A DNA stretch of 64,000 nt from Nematostella vectensis (Eukaryota; Cnidaria; Anthozoa; Actiniaria; Edwardsiidae), in NCBI RefSeq assembly GCF_932526225.1, contig NC_064047.1, forward strand, positions 10,522,494 to 10,586,493, in the 5' to 3' direction. Both the position numbers and the translations under genes were made by a program. A model generated the notes under the pieces. The model saw nothing but the letters and a program-made list of their open reading frames with translations. It was not told the origin of the DNA and searched no databases. Positions 46,956 to 59,511 of this stretch are shown here, piece by piece (positions within the stretch are counted from its first letter, which is position 1; the number at the start of each line of letters is the position of its first letter).

Positions 46956-47105
46956 TGTCTTTTGGGATTTTCTGTTCTGCCAGTGAAATTATTCTAAGCC
47001 AATCAGATTTTTGCCATCTCTGGCCAGAGGATAGCCAGGGAAGTGCACAAAGCAAGACTCTGATTTGCTTAGGATGGTTTTACTGACGGAACAGAAAATA
47101 AAAAC
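46956..47105. mobile_element. foldback MITE in the RAB39 3' region
   Basis: The left arm TTTTCTGTTCTGCCAGTGAA ... AGCCAATCAGA is inverted at the right as TCTGATTTGCTTAGGATG ... CTGACGGAACAGAAAATA. Arms are about 40 bases. AATAAA at 47097-47102 lies at its right edge and could serve as a RAB39 poly(A) signal. Confidence 0.7.
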
Positions 47106-48921
47106 ACATCATGTTTTGAAAACGAGGGTCACGATACAACAGTAAAATGGATTAGATATGTTGAGTTTGCCATTTCTTTTTCATTAGGTCCTATATTCTG
47201 TTATGTTTAGGGCAGAATTTTAGGGGTGTATCCAGAGGATTGGGTCTGAACCCACTTTATAGATAAAGTAGGTAAAAAAAATGAAATCGATTAGAATATA
47301 AGAACATTAATTTCCATTTTAAAACCATTCCAAGGTCGGGGAGTTACTGCTAGACCCCACCCTGCATTTTTTTCAGGACACGTTCCATCCATTTGATGGT
47401 TTTTGGCATCCTCCTCAGGTGTAAAAAAACAGAATCATTAACCTGGTTCCAGAGCCTCAAATGTCTCTATTTAGTGGTCAGCGAAATTGCAACCTGCTGG
47501 CCTGAGAGACGTAAGGGGGTATCATAACATTGCCAGCATCACAGTTCTGAGTTACCATTATGAGTAGAATGAGTTGTGTTGAATCATGATCTCCATTTCA
47601 TGGAGAGGTAAAATTACTCCATGCATGACTAGCATGCTAAAAATTGTCAGTGTCGATATATTTAAAAATATGTTATTAGTGTAAATGACAAATACAAAAA
47701 CTTGGATAAATCACGATTGGTTCACTTGCCATATTGGGTATTGGCGGTTTTGCCATTTTCACTGACAATGTGTTTTTTTAATAGGTGAACTTTTTAATTG
47801 CTGAAGTTAATTTTCTTTGTTTTTACTTGTAAAAATACTGGAAGATTCAGTAGAAGCTTTTGAGGTCAAACTTTTGGTGGTGGTTTTATTTCTTTTGTTG
47901 TTTTCTAAAGTATTTTAAAAAGTACTCATTCTATTTAAATTTTTTACCTGCTATGTTTCTTATCATTTTTTAAATAAGCAGAAATGAAGACAAAATACCT
48001 TTGAAAATAAGATAATGCCACACCTAAATACTATACAATCCCGGCCGCACCCAAGGGGGGTGGGTGCAAGGTGTTATAAATCTATAAGTCAATTTTTTTT
48101 TGTAGCCAAATGTTTTATTTTCTTTATCTAAAAATGTATTAAGTAAATATAAAAGAACAGAACTGGTTTTGGAGTACTGTACTGATTTTATGTTTAAGTA
48201 TTCTTTCCTACATAAGAGTTCAATTTAAGGGAGATTCAGTTCTATTCACACTAAAAGCAAGATATTCCTTTAACTCACTGTATAAAAAGTCCCCCTCTAT
48301 AACTGAAATTTCCAACATTATACAAAACTCATCTTTGGGAGCCAAGGTGTCAAGATCACAGGCACAAGAATGAGGCGGAACAAATGCCAGGGGAGGGGTG
48401 GTGGAGAAAAGAAAGCAGCCAGGTGTTAAATTTGTACACCACTTTTTTTTCAGTTGAAAATGCCCATTGTTTTTTTTATGGTAGCCACAACAAAGACTGT
48501 TGTTTGGAGATTCTAGCACAAACTGGTGAATAGTGGAAGTTGCCTTAGATGAACACAACAAAAGCAAAACACTACTAATCATGAAATATTGAATTTATTT
48601 TCCTTAAACAACATGGTCTCTTGACACCTCCATTAATAAAAAAAAAGACAATTCCATTTATTAACACCCTAGGGTCACTGTACTTAGTTGTAATCTCTCA
48701 TAGTTTTTTCTTCACATTTTCTAGACAACAGAACTGGGGGGTGGGGGTATAACTTAATGCTACCACCAAACTGTATTCCATATATTAGGGTCAACCTGGT
48801 CCCAGGTGTCCTTACCTAGGTTTCTAAATTGGCATTCTTTGGTTGATAAGAGTTGTGTTGTCACAGGAAACCATCTAGACCCTAAGCTGTCTCAAAACTT
48901 AACACCAAGGATGGTGATAAG

Positions 48922-49005
48922 CAACCTTGTCCCCAGGGTCTTCTGGATAATTTACAATATGGCGTCAGATTACCCAGAAGACCCTGGGGACGAAGTTGGG
49001 TGATA
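48922..49005. repeat. inverted repeat (CCCCAGGGTCTTCTGG arms)
   Basis: TTGTCCCCAGGGTCTTCTGG and CCAGAAGACCCTGGGGACGA face each other with a short centre, arms about 27 bases. It resembles the terminal part of a foldback element, possibly solo termini after internal deletion. Confidence 0.75.
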
Positions 49006-49745
49006 AGACCTGGTAAAGTTTCCTGGTACTAGGCAATGTGGTACATTGTATCACTGACATTTCCCAGTTACAAGTGAGTTGAGTTTTGTAACACAAATCT
49101 TTGTACATGCCCGTACCCAGGGGGGTGCGAACAGACCCCCCACAATGGCTGAAGGTCCACTTTCGGTTCCCAATGGACATGCTATTTGTAGACAAAACTG
49201 TTGTATGTACTCTCCTGGGAACTACTTGTAAAGTACACAGACCATAGATCCCTTTAGTAGATGGCTTGCATCATTGGAGATGTACCATTCTGTACAACAC
49301 TCTTATTACGATTTGGTTCTCACTAGGTAGCACAAGTGTGATGCGCTGATTCTCACTAAAACACAAGTAGTACAAGGACAGCCTTGTTGCTGGCTCTCCA
49401 GTGGGTTTATTCAGAAATCACTATTTTCGGAGTTCCTAGATCCCTTTGGTGCAAGTGTGCAAGGAAACACAACTGCTTGACGTTTTTTTGTACGTGTTTG
49501 ACCAATTCTTACTTGTGTTGCATTTGAGCTAGCTCGTAGATCCTAGTGAGAACCATCCTTTATCAAGCAAATCAGTCATGCATACACTATGCAGTAATGG
49601 GTTTCCTAGTACATAGTATACTATTGTACACTAAAGTTTGAAAGCTGTTTACTTATGACAGACAACTAAAGAGAGAGCTCTATTGACCACACTTGTTTAT
49701 TATTGTTATCCAGTATCGGAAGACAAAGAATGTGATAATAACTAA

Positions 49746-50003
49746 GCTTAAAGCCGCATTGTCACCAGTTTACTTCCGGTCAATTACGTAACAATCTCCA
49801 ATAATTTTTAACGGAAATGCGAAAAATATTGAAAAATATTGAAAGCAGTGTGTCTATTGGAAGTGTCTCGAGGATGTGATCGATAATTTAGAGCGGATGG
49901 CCTGTTAAATATCTCGGATTCTAATACATTCTTTTGTCTTTTAACGGTTGAGGTATTTCGTAGGATCTCCGAAAGTAAACTGGCAACAATGCGACTTTAA
50001 GGT
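49746..50003. mobile_element. foldback MITE
   Basis: The ends CTTAAAGCCGCATTGTCACC (left) and GGCAACAATGCGACTTTAAG (right) are inverted. Arms run about 35 bases, including AGTTTACTT with CGG. It has no coding capacity. Confidence 0.75.
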
Positions 50004-50336
50004 ACCAAGGGTCCACTTTGATCAAATCTAGCCATGTCTCTTTGAAATATTTTGCGATCAAACTTCCTGTGTTACGAGATGCACGCTATATGCTTTGCTT
50101 GGTGGGCCCTGCCACGCCCAGTTATCGTTATAACTGTATCCATGGTAACAGTAGTTTTTGGAGTAAAAATCCACCCCCCTAATTAGACCAATTGAAATGA
50201 ATGCTTTCCCACTCCTACAAAGATGACACAAGTGTCGCTGACAAAGGCCCTTTCACCTTCAAGCCTTTAGCTCACCTGTAAAATAGGGGATTTTTTCATC
50301 ACTGTCTTTCTGTCATTACACATAAACACTTGAGAG

Positions 50337-53300
50337 TTAAAATGTTGCGTCATGGGGCACTGCGCCGATCGCCTTCAGAGCATACAGGGCACATTGTGCT
50401 TTGGCCTGCTTCTTGTTGCTACTGACAACCTGAGGCTGGTACTCGTAACCGTTGACAGCCACCTTAAACAGGAACTGCTTTGAGTGCGGTGGTCCATGGT
50501 CAAATATGAGCTGGAAGTCTGGCAGTTGCCATTTCTTTCTGGCACAGATTTCCTGTAGCATTGAGATGGGGTGCTTGCCTAAATAATAGCAGAAAATTAT
50601 GTAAGTGGAAGTAAAAGTGTGCAGAAAAGGGGGAAGATTTGGTTTCATAATTTCTGACCACTTTTATCAGGTCCTGTATTATATGACTCTCAATATGTTT
50701 TTCAGTAAACCAAGAACAATAACATTGTAAAATGCACATAACAAAACAACACTAAACTGTGTGATAACTTATATCTTATCTTGTAGATAAAATAGTATCA
50801 CAATAATATTCACAAGAACTTTGATGAAGCAAGTATCAAAGTTGATACTTGGGGGCTTGGTTCACATGTGGTTGAAGAAAATTTCCTATGCTGCACAGCA
50901 AACAGACATTTCTTCCAACATGATAAAAAAAGGAGATAAGTACATACTGTATGATTGATTTTGGTCGCCTCTTGAAAGCGCACTATACCCCAAACAGTTC
51001 CCATAGTAAAAAATTTCAGTCCCCCAATAAACAGGACCTCAATTCTATACCATCCTTCCATTGCTTTATGTTTACAGAAATGATAAATGGTGAACCCCCT
51101 TAAATAATACTTATATATGGCTTTCTCCACCTTTGCTAAGAACAACACAAAAAGAAAATAAATATAATGATTAAAGGGTCCAACTCACACTGCCCACAAT
51201 GCATTGCTTTGTTTTTGTTTTCATCATGGACCAAAAAATGCATGTGCAAAGAAACTTTTCCACACTTTTCTTCTATCTTTTATAAGTAAAGCATGAAAAT
51301 TGAAAGAATATTAAATAATTTCTCATTTTCCCAAAAGTTTTGAATTTCAATGGTATCAAAAATGGCTGCCATCGCGATGCACTGTGGGCAGGGTGAGTTA
51401 GATCCTTTTAGAATGCTGGGCAGCAAGAAGAATTATTTGGACACTGCTTTCTTTTGGATGGAGTAATATCTGGCTTGGGACAAAACCTTGTGTACAGTAT
51501 GCTCATCTCGGCATGTTTACATAAAAACTATGACTGAAAATGGAACAATTAGAAAACGTTTCTGAAGTGGAACAATTCGAAATACCCTTCCTGGATGAAA
51601 TAGAGCTTTTAGAAAACAATGATGTGGTTCACTTTTCAACGCAATGCTTACTAAAAAAAGTAGGCAGATACGTGCACTGAAGAGATTGTTATGGTTTTCA
51701 TGGAAACATGCTGTTTCAAAAAGAAATGCTTCATGTGAATTCAGATCTTTTTAAAAACGGATACAAGGGGACAGTGTCTATGGTCAGAATACTTTTCCAG
51801 ATTATTTCAGAAAAAGTTAATTTTCAACACTTCAAGTGTTCAAGTCATGGCTGCGAAGAGCCATTGGTTTTGCAGTTCTCATCTTTTCTTTTCCCACCCC
51901 AGGTGCCATGGTACGAATACCCACTTCAAACTGACAGCCATTAGTTAATCTATTCATAGCAGCCTTAGAGTGAAGCATGATACACTGAGACATGTGCTTC
52001 AAACAAAGGCTGCAAGCCAGATTCCATTTCCAGGCAAAAGAAAAACAGTGTGTACTATACCTGGCCACCAGTATCCTATATCATGGCTAACTCATCCTGG
52101 GTCTGCTGTTCCTTAGGAGAGAACTCCTTGTGCTGACAATGATCTCAAGAGGCCACAGAAATCGAATTGCTTGGTACCGTAGGTAACGATGGCACAGTGC
52201 CATAACACTGCACTGGAGGAAAGAGTATGCAGACATGCACATGAGTTAGACCAATCTGCCTTCACACACATACAGTACACACACCCGCGGTGAACTTTGT
52301 GATAGTCTGCTCCCCAGCTGCCCTTAGTCCAGACCTGGGACTCTCTTTGTGCTCGACATTCTGTCTCTCCTGAAAGAGGTTCCAGTATTTATTGCATGTG
52401 CATGCACGAAAATACACCACATATGTTGGTTGCATAGTTCAAGATGGCTGCGAGAGGGAGGAGCGAGGGTTTATTTCAGAAATATTACGCTTATTTTGGT
52501 CTTGGTTAAAATAGGAAAGACGATAATTAGAGTCTGAAAAAATATAAAATAAATGAGCTTTTCAGTTTTTGTTATTTTCACATGCACACAATAGCATCAT
52601 TTCAAATGAGCGCACATTTTTTTAAATTTGATTTTCAATCACATTTTATAGTGTTGTGATAGAAAAATAATCCAAAGCAGTTTGCAGACGCCGATGGCTG
52701 ATTGGTACATGTTCGCGCATGCGCATGCAATAAATACAGAACCCTCTTTCACGCGAGCCAGAATGTCTAGCACAAAGAAAGTCCAAGGTTTTGCCTAAGC
52801 TCCCCTGAGAATGCAGGGTAAACAAACTCAGGCAGCTGCAGAGGAGATGCTTTATGCATGAGTGCTCTTAGAGCTCTCAAAATGAGACTCATGGTTCTGA
52901 ACAACCAACAAATTTAAAATCTTATACCATAGCACTTTTTTTGTAACAACCCTTATAAATAAATCAAAGCACTTCTATATTTGCTAAAAGTTCTTAACAT
53001 TTATCTGGAATATTGGAAAACTTTAAGACTTTTTTATGGACCTGTGGGAACCATGGGTCCATAAAACATCCATGTAGACAATCCATATTAATGCATACAG
53101 GTACATTATTCATGTGCTGCCGGCAGATTGGTCTGACTTGTGCATGCATTATAAAGCCTGTGACTGCATGGGCTGATACAGAATCTGTCTAAATTCCCTC
53201 TACTGGCACATTTGTCTTTACAAACAGCAAATATAACAGCAAAGTAAATTAGTTTCAGAAAAAAAAAACAAATAAAAAAACTCTGAATTATTGGCAAACA

Positions 53301-56300
53301 ATTGATTTGAATTACCAAGAAGTATATAATGTTTGGTATTCAGTGTTTAGTTTATCTGACTTTACAACAACAACAAAAATACAGTTCTGTAATTGGCAAA
53401 AAGCACAAATTGATTTCTGTGGCCTCTCACAAACAGATAACATACTATAGCTGAGCTACCCACGACATGATGGCATTGGGAGGTAGGGGACCTAACAATC
53501 AGGGTAGTATGAGAAGGGGCCTGAGATAACACAAATCTCCCCTTCCCCCACCCCCCTAAAGAAAGTAGTGTATGTACTGTAGCTCTTTTGAGAGCAAATG
53601 TAGCAAGAAAAAATGTTGGTGTTGCAATCTTACAGCAACTGTCCACTAATGACATGACATCACAGGAGATACAGCAAATGTAATTTGAAAGCAAAAAAGA
53701 AAAAGCAGGAAAAATGCTAAACAGGGTTTGATTTTAGAACTTGATCTAATAAAATATACATAAGAATATGGAAGTGAAAAAGGTGAAAAAGGTGTAAAAA
53801 TAGTTTTTTGGAGTAGGCTTTACCTTGTAAGTCAGTAATAGGTCTGTTTCCAGGCTTTTTGTTACCCGGCTTTTCCCCACCGCTGCTTAGCCCTTTGCGA
53901 TCTGTCTTCACCGTCAATGCAATAGGTTCGACATTGCCCTCGCCAGTCCTGCCGATGGCCTGTCCAGGCTGCCAGCCCATCTTCTGCAGCAGCTTCATAC
54001 CAATACCACCAGAGACTGGGGTTAAATTGTGAAACATATCCTGTACAATAAAAGTACTTCGAGTTGAGAAAAAAAAATAACACAATGCAAAAAAACTCTA
54101 CACATTTCTATTTGCATTAATATGTAATTAAAGCATTCATTTCCTATGGCACAGGGGGAACAAGAAAAAAGAAAAAGAAACATGCACTACTGAAAGTCTG
54201 ATCTTGGCCTCGATATAGAAAAGAAATCAGGTTTTACTGTGTACGCCTCTGTGAAAATAGGGTGGTTTCAAACAGGACCATTAAACCTTCTGTTGCTTTA
54301 TTTACTGATTCCAGCACACCTACAGTACTGTACATACACAGATCACCTAGTTCTGCCTTGTATACAGGCGTCTCAAGTCAGGAAAAACAAGTGAAAAACA
54401 TACTAGTGAGAGTAATGAGCCATGGGAAGGTTTAGCGCTGGGCAAAAGAACATTGGAAGGGTCAACTGGAGAAATGAGACGCCTCGCAGATTCTATCCGA
54501 TTTCTGTAACATTGTTTTCAATTTTTGGATTTTGAGAGAAAAATCGTTTGCACTGCGAACTTACAAGATAAATCGCTTTCATTTTATTAAAACTTCTGAA
54601 ATTTTATATATTTGAATTTTGAAGTACAAATAATCAAAGAAATGTAGCTTGAAAGGAAGTTTTAGAGTCAATTGTCAAAGCGAAAGTCAGCGATAGCGTC
54701 AGAGGGAGATATTAAAGAACTTGACACATCCTTCAAGGACCTTCATTTGGAAGGTAATGAGACTTACATGCTTGCTTTTATTCTCAAACAATTCTTGAAG
54801 GAAGAGCCATGTTTCGCTTACATGAAGTAGCTGTCGTGAAGCTAGAGTTTCCTGCGTGTTCTTGTCAAAAACGTTGATTCTGTGTGCTATACGAAAATGA
54901 TCTGCTACTCTGGGTTTCTCGTAAAATTCAGCATTCTCCTTGTAGAAATTGTGACTGAGGACAAGGAGCACGATTTGGTAGGACAGCTTGGTGAACATTT
55001 TGCTCCCTTCACACTTCAATAAAAGCGTGTTGTTTACCATGCATATTCCTGACCTAGTTATCTGCTGCCATGTGTGTTTTCTGAATCTGCCAGGCACTCT
55101 CCGTTTGTCATACTACCCCTGCATGCTTAGTCCTGTCATGCTAGAAAGCGCCAGGGTACATACAAGGCAGTCACCTAGTTAGTATACAGCATGTCTGCAA
55201 TCTTTAAAGCCATACTGTACCTTTTTGGCCCATGCCTGATAGCCAGAGTGTATCTCCTGTTTGGACAGGGTGGACTTGGCTGCATGTCCGGTAAACTGTC
55301 CAGGTTTGACATTAGATTGGGCCCAGCTTTGCATCTTCAAGCTCACTTCCTGTTCAAGTAACATGGCCTCAATATCATTAGGATCTGCCTGCAAGCGCCG
55401 TTGAGCTTCTATTCTCTTCACAACAAGATTGCTGACATCAACTTTCTGTAATCAAATATTATAAAATGATGGAATGATAAGTCACCGTACTCTTTCATTG
55501 GTGGATAAGTGAGCCATACATACATCCCAAAACGCTGGATATAATATCTTATTGGTCTCATTTGCTTTACCCTGGGTACCAGAGGCCCGAGCTTCACTCA
55601 TTTACTGTTACGCAGGTCTTTGCTAGGTTTTTCATTTACTGTTACGCAGGTCTTTGCTAGGTTTTTCATTTACTGTTACGCAGGTCTTTGCTAGGTTTTT
55701 CATTTACTGTTACGCAGGTCTTTGCTAGGTTTTTCATTTACTGTTACGCAGGTCTTTGCTAGGTTTTTCATTTCTGAGTCCACCGTCGCTTGTGGTTTTG
55801 TATTTCTCAATAAACAGGTTTTGTAATATTAAAACGTCTTTACCTTTAAAATTATCCAACCACAACCTCATTCTGCTCTTTCTTAAAATATTCTGTATGA
55901 TAAGAATTGCAATTTGAGGGCTTCTTAACGAGAATTAGCCATTAGATTTCCTTTAGTTCAGTAATACCAGGCGCTGCCATATTTGTTGTAATAAAATACA
56001 AGGGTTGCAAATTAAAAGGTCACATTAATTGAAAATTCACAAAGCGCCATAGGAGGATGATCACAAAAAAGCCAACCAACTCTGTAGTACAAATTCTGTA
56101 CTAACGGAAATGAAAAACATAGGCTGTGCGGCCAGAGGCTTGTCGCTTCCCTCCTCATAGTCAAGACTGGCGTGACAGTAAACAATTGAAGCCCAAGCCT
56201 CTGGTGCCCAGGGTGAATTTGCTTGGGCCATACGAGAACTTACAGGGTAAACTATGAGTGTTTTCTCTTGCCTTTCTACTTGTGCATCAAATAGACCCAT

Positions 56301-59076
56301 TGAAAAAGAATCCCCTTTATCAAAGCTTTAATTTTTTATAAAGAACGTCGCAATCGGTAAAACAGAATAAACTACATACCGCGCTATTTTAACGCATACA
56401 TGTTGTACGCTACAACTAAAACTTCCTCGTTTCATGTGGCTTTCGTATGAAAGTATTTTCGGTATTATCAATAGTTCTCCCTGCATTAAAAATTAGAACG
56501 AACAATAGCCAACATTCCTGCATAACAAAGGAAAACTACACGCATCAATCGTGTAGTAGTACACTCAGCGTTTTACACGCAAAATCTGCCATGCACTACA
56601 CTCAGACTACAGTTTCTCAAACTAACTTTCTTCCAGGCTGTACTGTATGGAGTCTCAATTGTCTTATGGCTCACAAGCTTGGCTCTTGGGTAGTAAACCA
56701 AACAATATTTTGGGATTCATGAGTTTCCATACAAACCCTGTACTTGGTAAATATAAGGTATATGTAACACCCATTCAGGATTTGATACCACCCTAACCAG
56801 ATCAGATAACACCAAATCCAGATCTCACCTCTTGAGGGGGTGGCTCGAACACCTTAGGTGCCATCTCTGCTATGGCATCTACTCCTTTCACTGCTGTCTC
56901 TATGGTAACTTCATCTTCTTTCTCGTGATGCTTAGTTCCACAAGACACAGGGAACTGCTCAGTGAGAGGCTTGGTTGGGTCTACAGTAGGAACTATATGT
57001 CTTGCCTGTCAAAAAAATGACATACAATGATAAGAATGTTTTAGCCAGTGACAGTGTTACATGACCTGAATCAGGTTGGGGCCTTTATTGTCACATAATC
57101 AAGCTGAGTTCAATTTCAATTGCAGTTTACTTTTAAATATTAATGGTGACAATTTCAAACAGCTAAATTGCCCTCTGCATTCAGCCATTCAAAATCCTTG
57201 AAGCAGTTTCATTGGCCAGCAGTGAAATGGTCTCCAATTATGGTTCCTCTACCCAAATGCTGACCTTATTGAAGAGAGTGGGCAGAATATTGAAAATCCC
57301 AGAGTTACAGAATTTGAAATAAATAACTTTTTCGTGATTTGATTAATCAACCCTGCTAACTTAAAAATCATGCTTACTCATGCTGATTTTTGTCTCCTTT
57401 AGCAGATATCGGTTCTATCCTTATGCCTAGTGCACACTAGCAACATATCGACATAACGACATGGGCGCGCGCAGTCTTATCTTCGACATAAGGACATGGA
57501 CATAACGACATAAGAGAAAAAACATGTTTTTTTCTTTTATGTCATTATGTCCATGTCGTTATGTCGCGCTAAACATAGTGCGCGCGCCCATGTCGTTATG
57601 TTGCTAGTGTGCACTAGGCATTATACTTACTGGGAACAACACAGGAGGAATGACAATATCAGGCTTATCACGGACGAGAAAAGGATGACTGATGGTAGGT
57701 TCTTCGGTATCTTTATCCTGCCCAGCACTGCTAGGACTATTGTCAGTCTCAATACCCCGAGCCTCTGTCAACCTCTTACAAAATGCTGTCAGCTCAGCAA
57801 TTGACTTCCCTGTCCCCCCCATGACCTTGGGAGTTGTGCCAATTACATCAACAGTGGGCTTGGCTCCAGCAACAGGTTTATCACTAGCATCCAGCATGTA
57901 TTTAGACATGTCCTCATCTTTGGACTTATCAGGTGAGCTTGCTATTGAGGAGGACTTAGACCTGCACCTCCTTCTGGACCTAGACCTGGTTCTCCTTCTT
58001 CTGGGAGACTGGCTTCTTCTGCCCCTAGGAGGCCTGGATCTGCTTCTGTACCTTATCCTGTAAGGTGATCTAGATCTACTGCGCAATCTACTTTTTGGCG
58101 ATCTGCTTCGAGATCGGCTTCTTCTTCTTCTGCAGCTAGAGCTATCTCTGTATCTCCTTGGAGATCGTGATTTGCTACGCCGTCTCTTCCTTGGAGAGCG
58201 GCTTCTTTTACTCCTAGGGGATCTAGATCTTGAGTGGCTCCTATGTTTTCGATGTGACCTTGAACTTCTATATCTCTTAGATGACCTTGGAGACCTTGAC
58301 CTTTGAGGTGACCTTGACTTTTGAGGCGACCTTGATCTTCTTGCAGACCTACTTTTCTTCGGAGACCTGCTACGGCTTCTTGACTCGCTTCTCTTTCTAG
58401 ATTTTCTATGTGACCTACTACGACTTCTTGACCTACTTCTAGATTTCCTTTTGTCCGTAGAGGGTGATCTAGATGACTTTCTATCCTTTTCAGTGTCTTG
58501 TGCTTTATCTTTTGAATTTGATCTGGACCTGGATTTGTGTTTATCTTTTAAACATTTTAATAATTTGCTGGATAATTTTTCATCTGTGTCTTTCTCGTTA
58601 CTCTGAACTTTCGATTCTAGAGAACCATTAATTGTATTAACAGGACTTTTACTTCTTGACTTTGACTTGCTTTTAGAATTCCTTTCTCTTGGAGGCCACG
58701 AAAAAGACCTAGATCTTGACCGCCGTTTACTTTCTGAGTTATCATTATCTACAGGTGAATTGGGTTGTGATTTCTGTTCATTTTTCTCGTGTGATACTTC
58801 AACACTCGGAAGCAAAGGACCCTCGACAACCGACTCGTCTAGTGTGCCTTCTGCATATGTGTCCCCCTTTTCGCGAGATTTAGATCGAGTTCTTGATCTG
58901 TGTCGTCTTTTCTTGTGCTTTTTCTTGCTCTTTGAGTGCTTGTGTTTGTGTTTTTTGGATGATTTTCCTCGCCGCTCGCTTCTTTCTGGAGACACGCTTT
59001 CAACCGATGACTCATAATTGTTCAATTTTTTTTCTTTTTCAGAATATTTTCCTGCATTATCCTCTACTGCATCCAT
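50337..59076 (-). CDS. SON: SON homologue: RS-rich, G-patch and dsRBM protein
   Basis: Five exons (minus): 57631-59076, 56829-57005, 55221-55445, 53824-54040, 50337-50578. Phases match; 768 aa against more than 2400 in human SON. Exon 1 encodes Lys/His-rich then dense Arg-Ser repeats (about 70-385) and the segment HPFLVRDKPDIVIPPVLFP. Exon 3 has the SON-type stretch LKMQSWAQSNVKPGQFTG. Exon 4 is a G-patch (about 625-665, GGIGMKLLQKMGWQPGQAIG). Exon 5 is a double-stranded RNA-binding motif (about 695-765, HPISMLQEICARKKWQ and NKKQAKAQCALYALKAIG). SON is a nuclear-speckle splicing cofactor that supports weak introns. The long N-terminal repeat region of vertebrate SON is absent. It lies head to head with JAGN1. 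Confidence 0.93.
50579..53823. other. large last intron of SON
   Basis: A 3.2-kb intron between the G-patch exon and the dsRBM exon. It contains a foldback MITE (51173-51409). The rest is A+T rich, with frames lacking any family resemblance. Confidence 0.5.
51173..51409. mobile_element. foldback MITE in SON intron 4
   Basis: The ends AAAGGGTCCAACTCACACTG and CAGGGTGAGTTAGATCCTTT are inverted, extending inward over TGCCCACAATGCAT / ATGCACTGTGGGCA. It is flanked by TTA-like bases on each side. It has no coding capacity. Confidence 0.75.
55599..55772. repeat. 34-bp minisatellite, about five copies
   Basis: The unit CATTTACTGTTACGCAGGTC followed by TTTGCTAGGTTTTT is repeated at 34-base spacing from 55599. 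The copies are identical by eye, which implies recent expansion. It lies in intron 2 of SON, just right of a 'CCCTGGGTACCAGAGGC' repeat end. Confidence 0.92.
57424..57620. mobile_element. PIF/Harbinger-like palindromic MITE in SON intron 1
   Basis: A nearly complete palindrome of 197 bases. The termini TGCCTAGTGCACACTAGCAA and the inverse TTGCTAGTGTGCACTAGGCA are flanked by TTA on both sides (57421-57423, 57621-57623). A 3-bp TTA duplication is typical of PIF/Harbinger elements. The centre is AAACATGTTTTTTTC. The element begins about 10 bases inside the intron from the exon 1 donor (57630). Confidence 0.82.
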
Positions 59077-59511
59077 ACGTGGTATTGTTTTACTCGACTT
59101 ATTGCATTGTGTCGTTATAAATAGCGCAAAATAGAAGAAAACGCAGTGGAAAGGTCTTCACAAACTTTTCTGTATGAGATGAAAGTGCATACAACGCATG
59201 CGTCTAGTTTGGTACTTAGGAACTCGTGCAGGAATACCACAGGAAACCCAAAGAAGTACATAATCGTCTATCCTTGACGATAACGTGAAAAACTTGTAAA
59301 AAAAATCGTTTTAAATCGGTTTAATTTAAAAAAATTGAATTCGTATTTAGCTGTTGCGGTTTCTGAAAAATGCGCATTAAAAAATAATGGTAAAGATATT
59401 TTAGTGGTCTGGTACGCCGCTGTCCAAATACCGTAGGCGCCCTATATTGATCTCTTTTCACTTCCCAAACTCGAAGACACAGGTTGTTTCGAGTTGATTT
59501 AATTTATAAAA
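59077..59511. promoter_or_regulatory. bidirectional promoter between SON and JAGN1
   Basis: Only 435 bases separate the two divergent start codons, so the transcripts almost certainly share a promoter region. Both 5' UTRs must be short. No specific transcription-factor site is claimed. Confidence 0.55.

Larger units (their letters stand above)
47106..50336. other. intergenic region between convergent RAB39 and SON
   Basis: No coding exon is supported. It holds a partial TA-flanked MITE relative (47650-47790), an inverted-repeat hairpin (48922-49005) and a foldback MITE (49746-50003). Remaining sequence is A+T rich with no recognised feature. The 3' UTRs of both neighbours must lie at the edges. 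Confidence 0.45.

Noticed and set aside
55599-55772. Possible CRISPR-like array
   Set aside because: Units are directly adjacent with no spacers, and the DNA is eukaryotic.
57692-59017. Leu/Asp-rich plus-strand frames opposite SON exon 1
   Set aside because: Antisense shadows of the Arg-Ser coding repeats.
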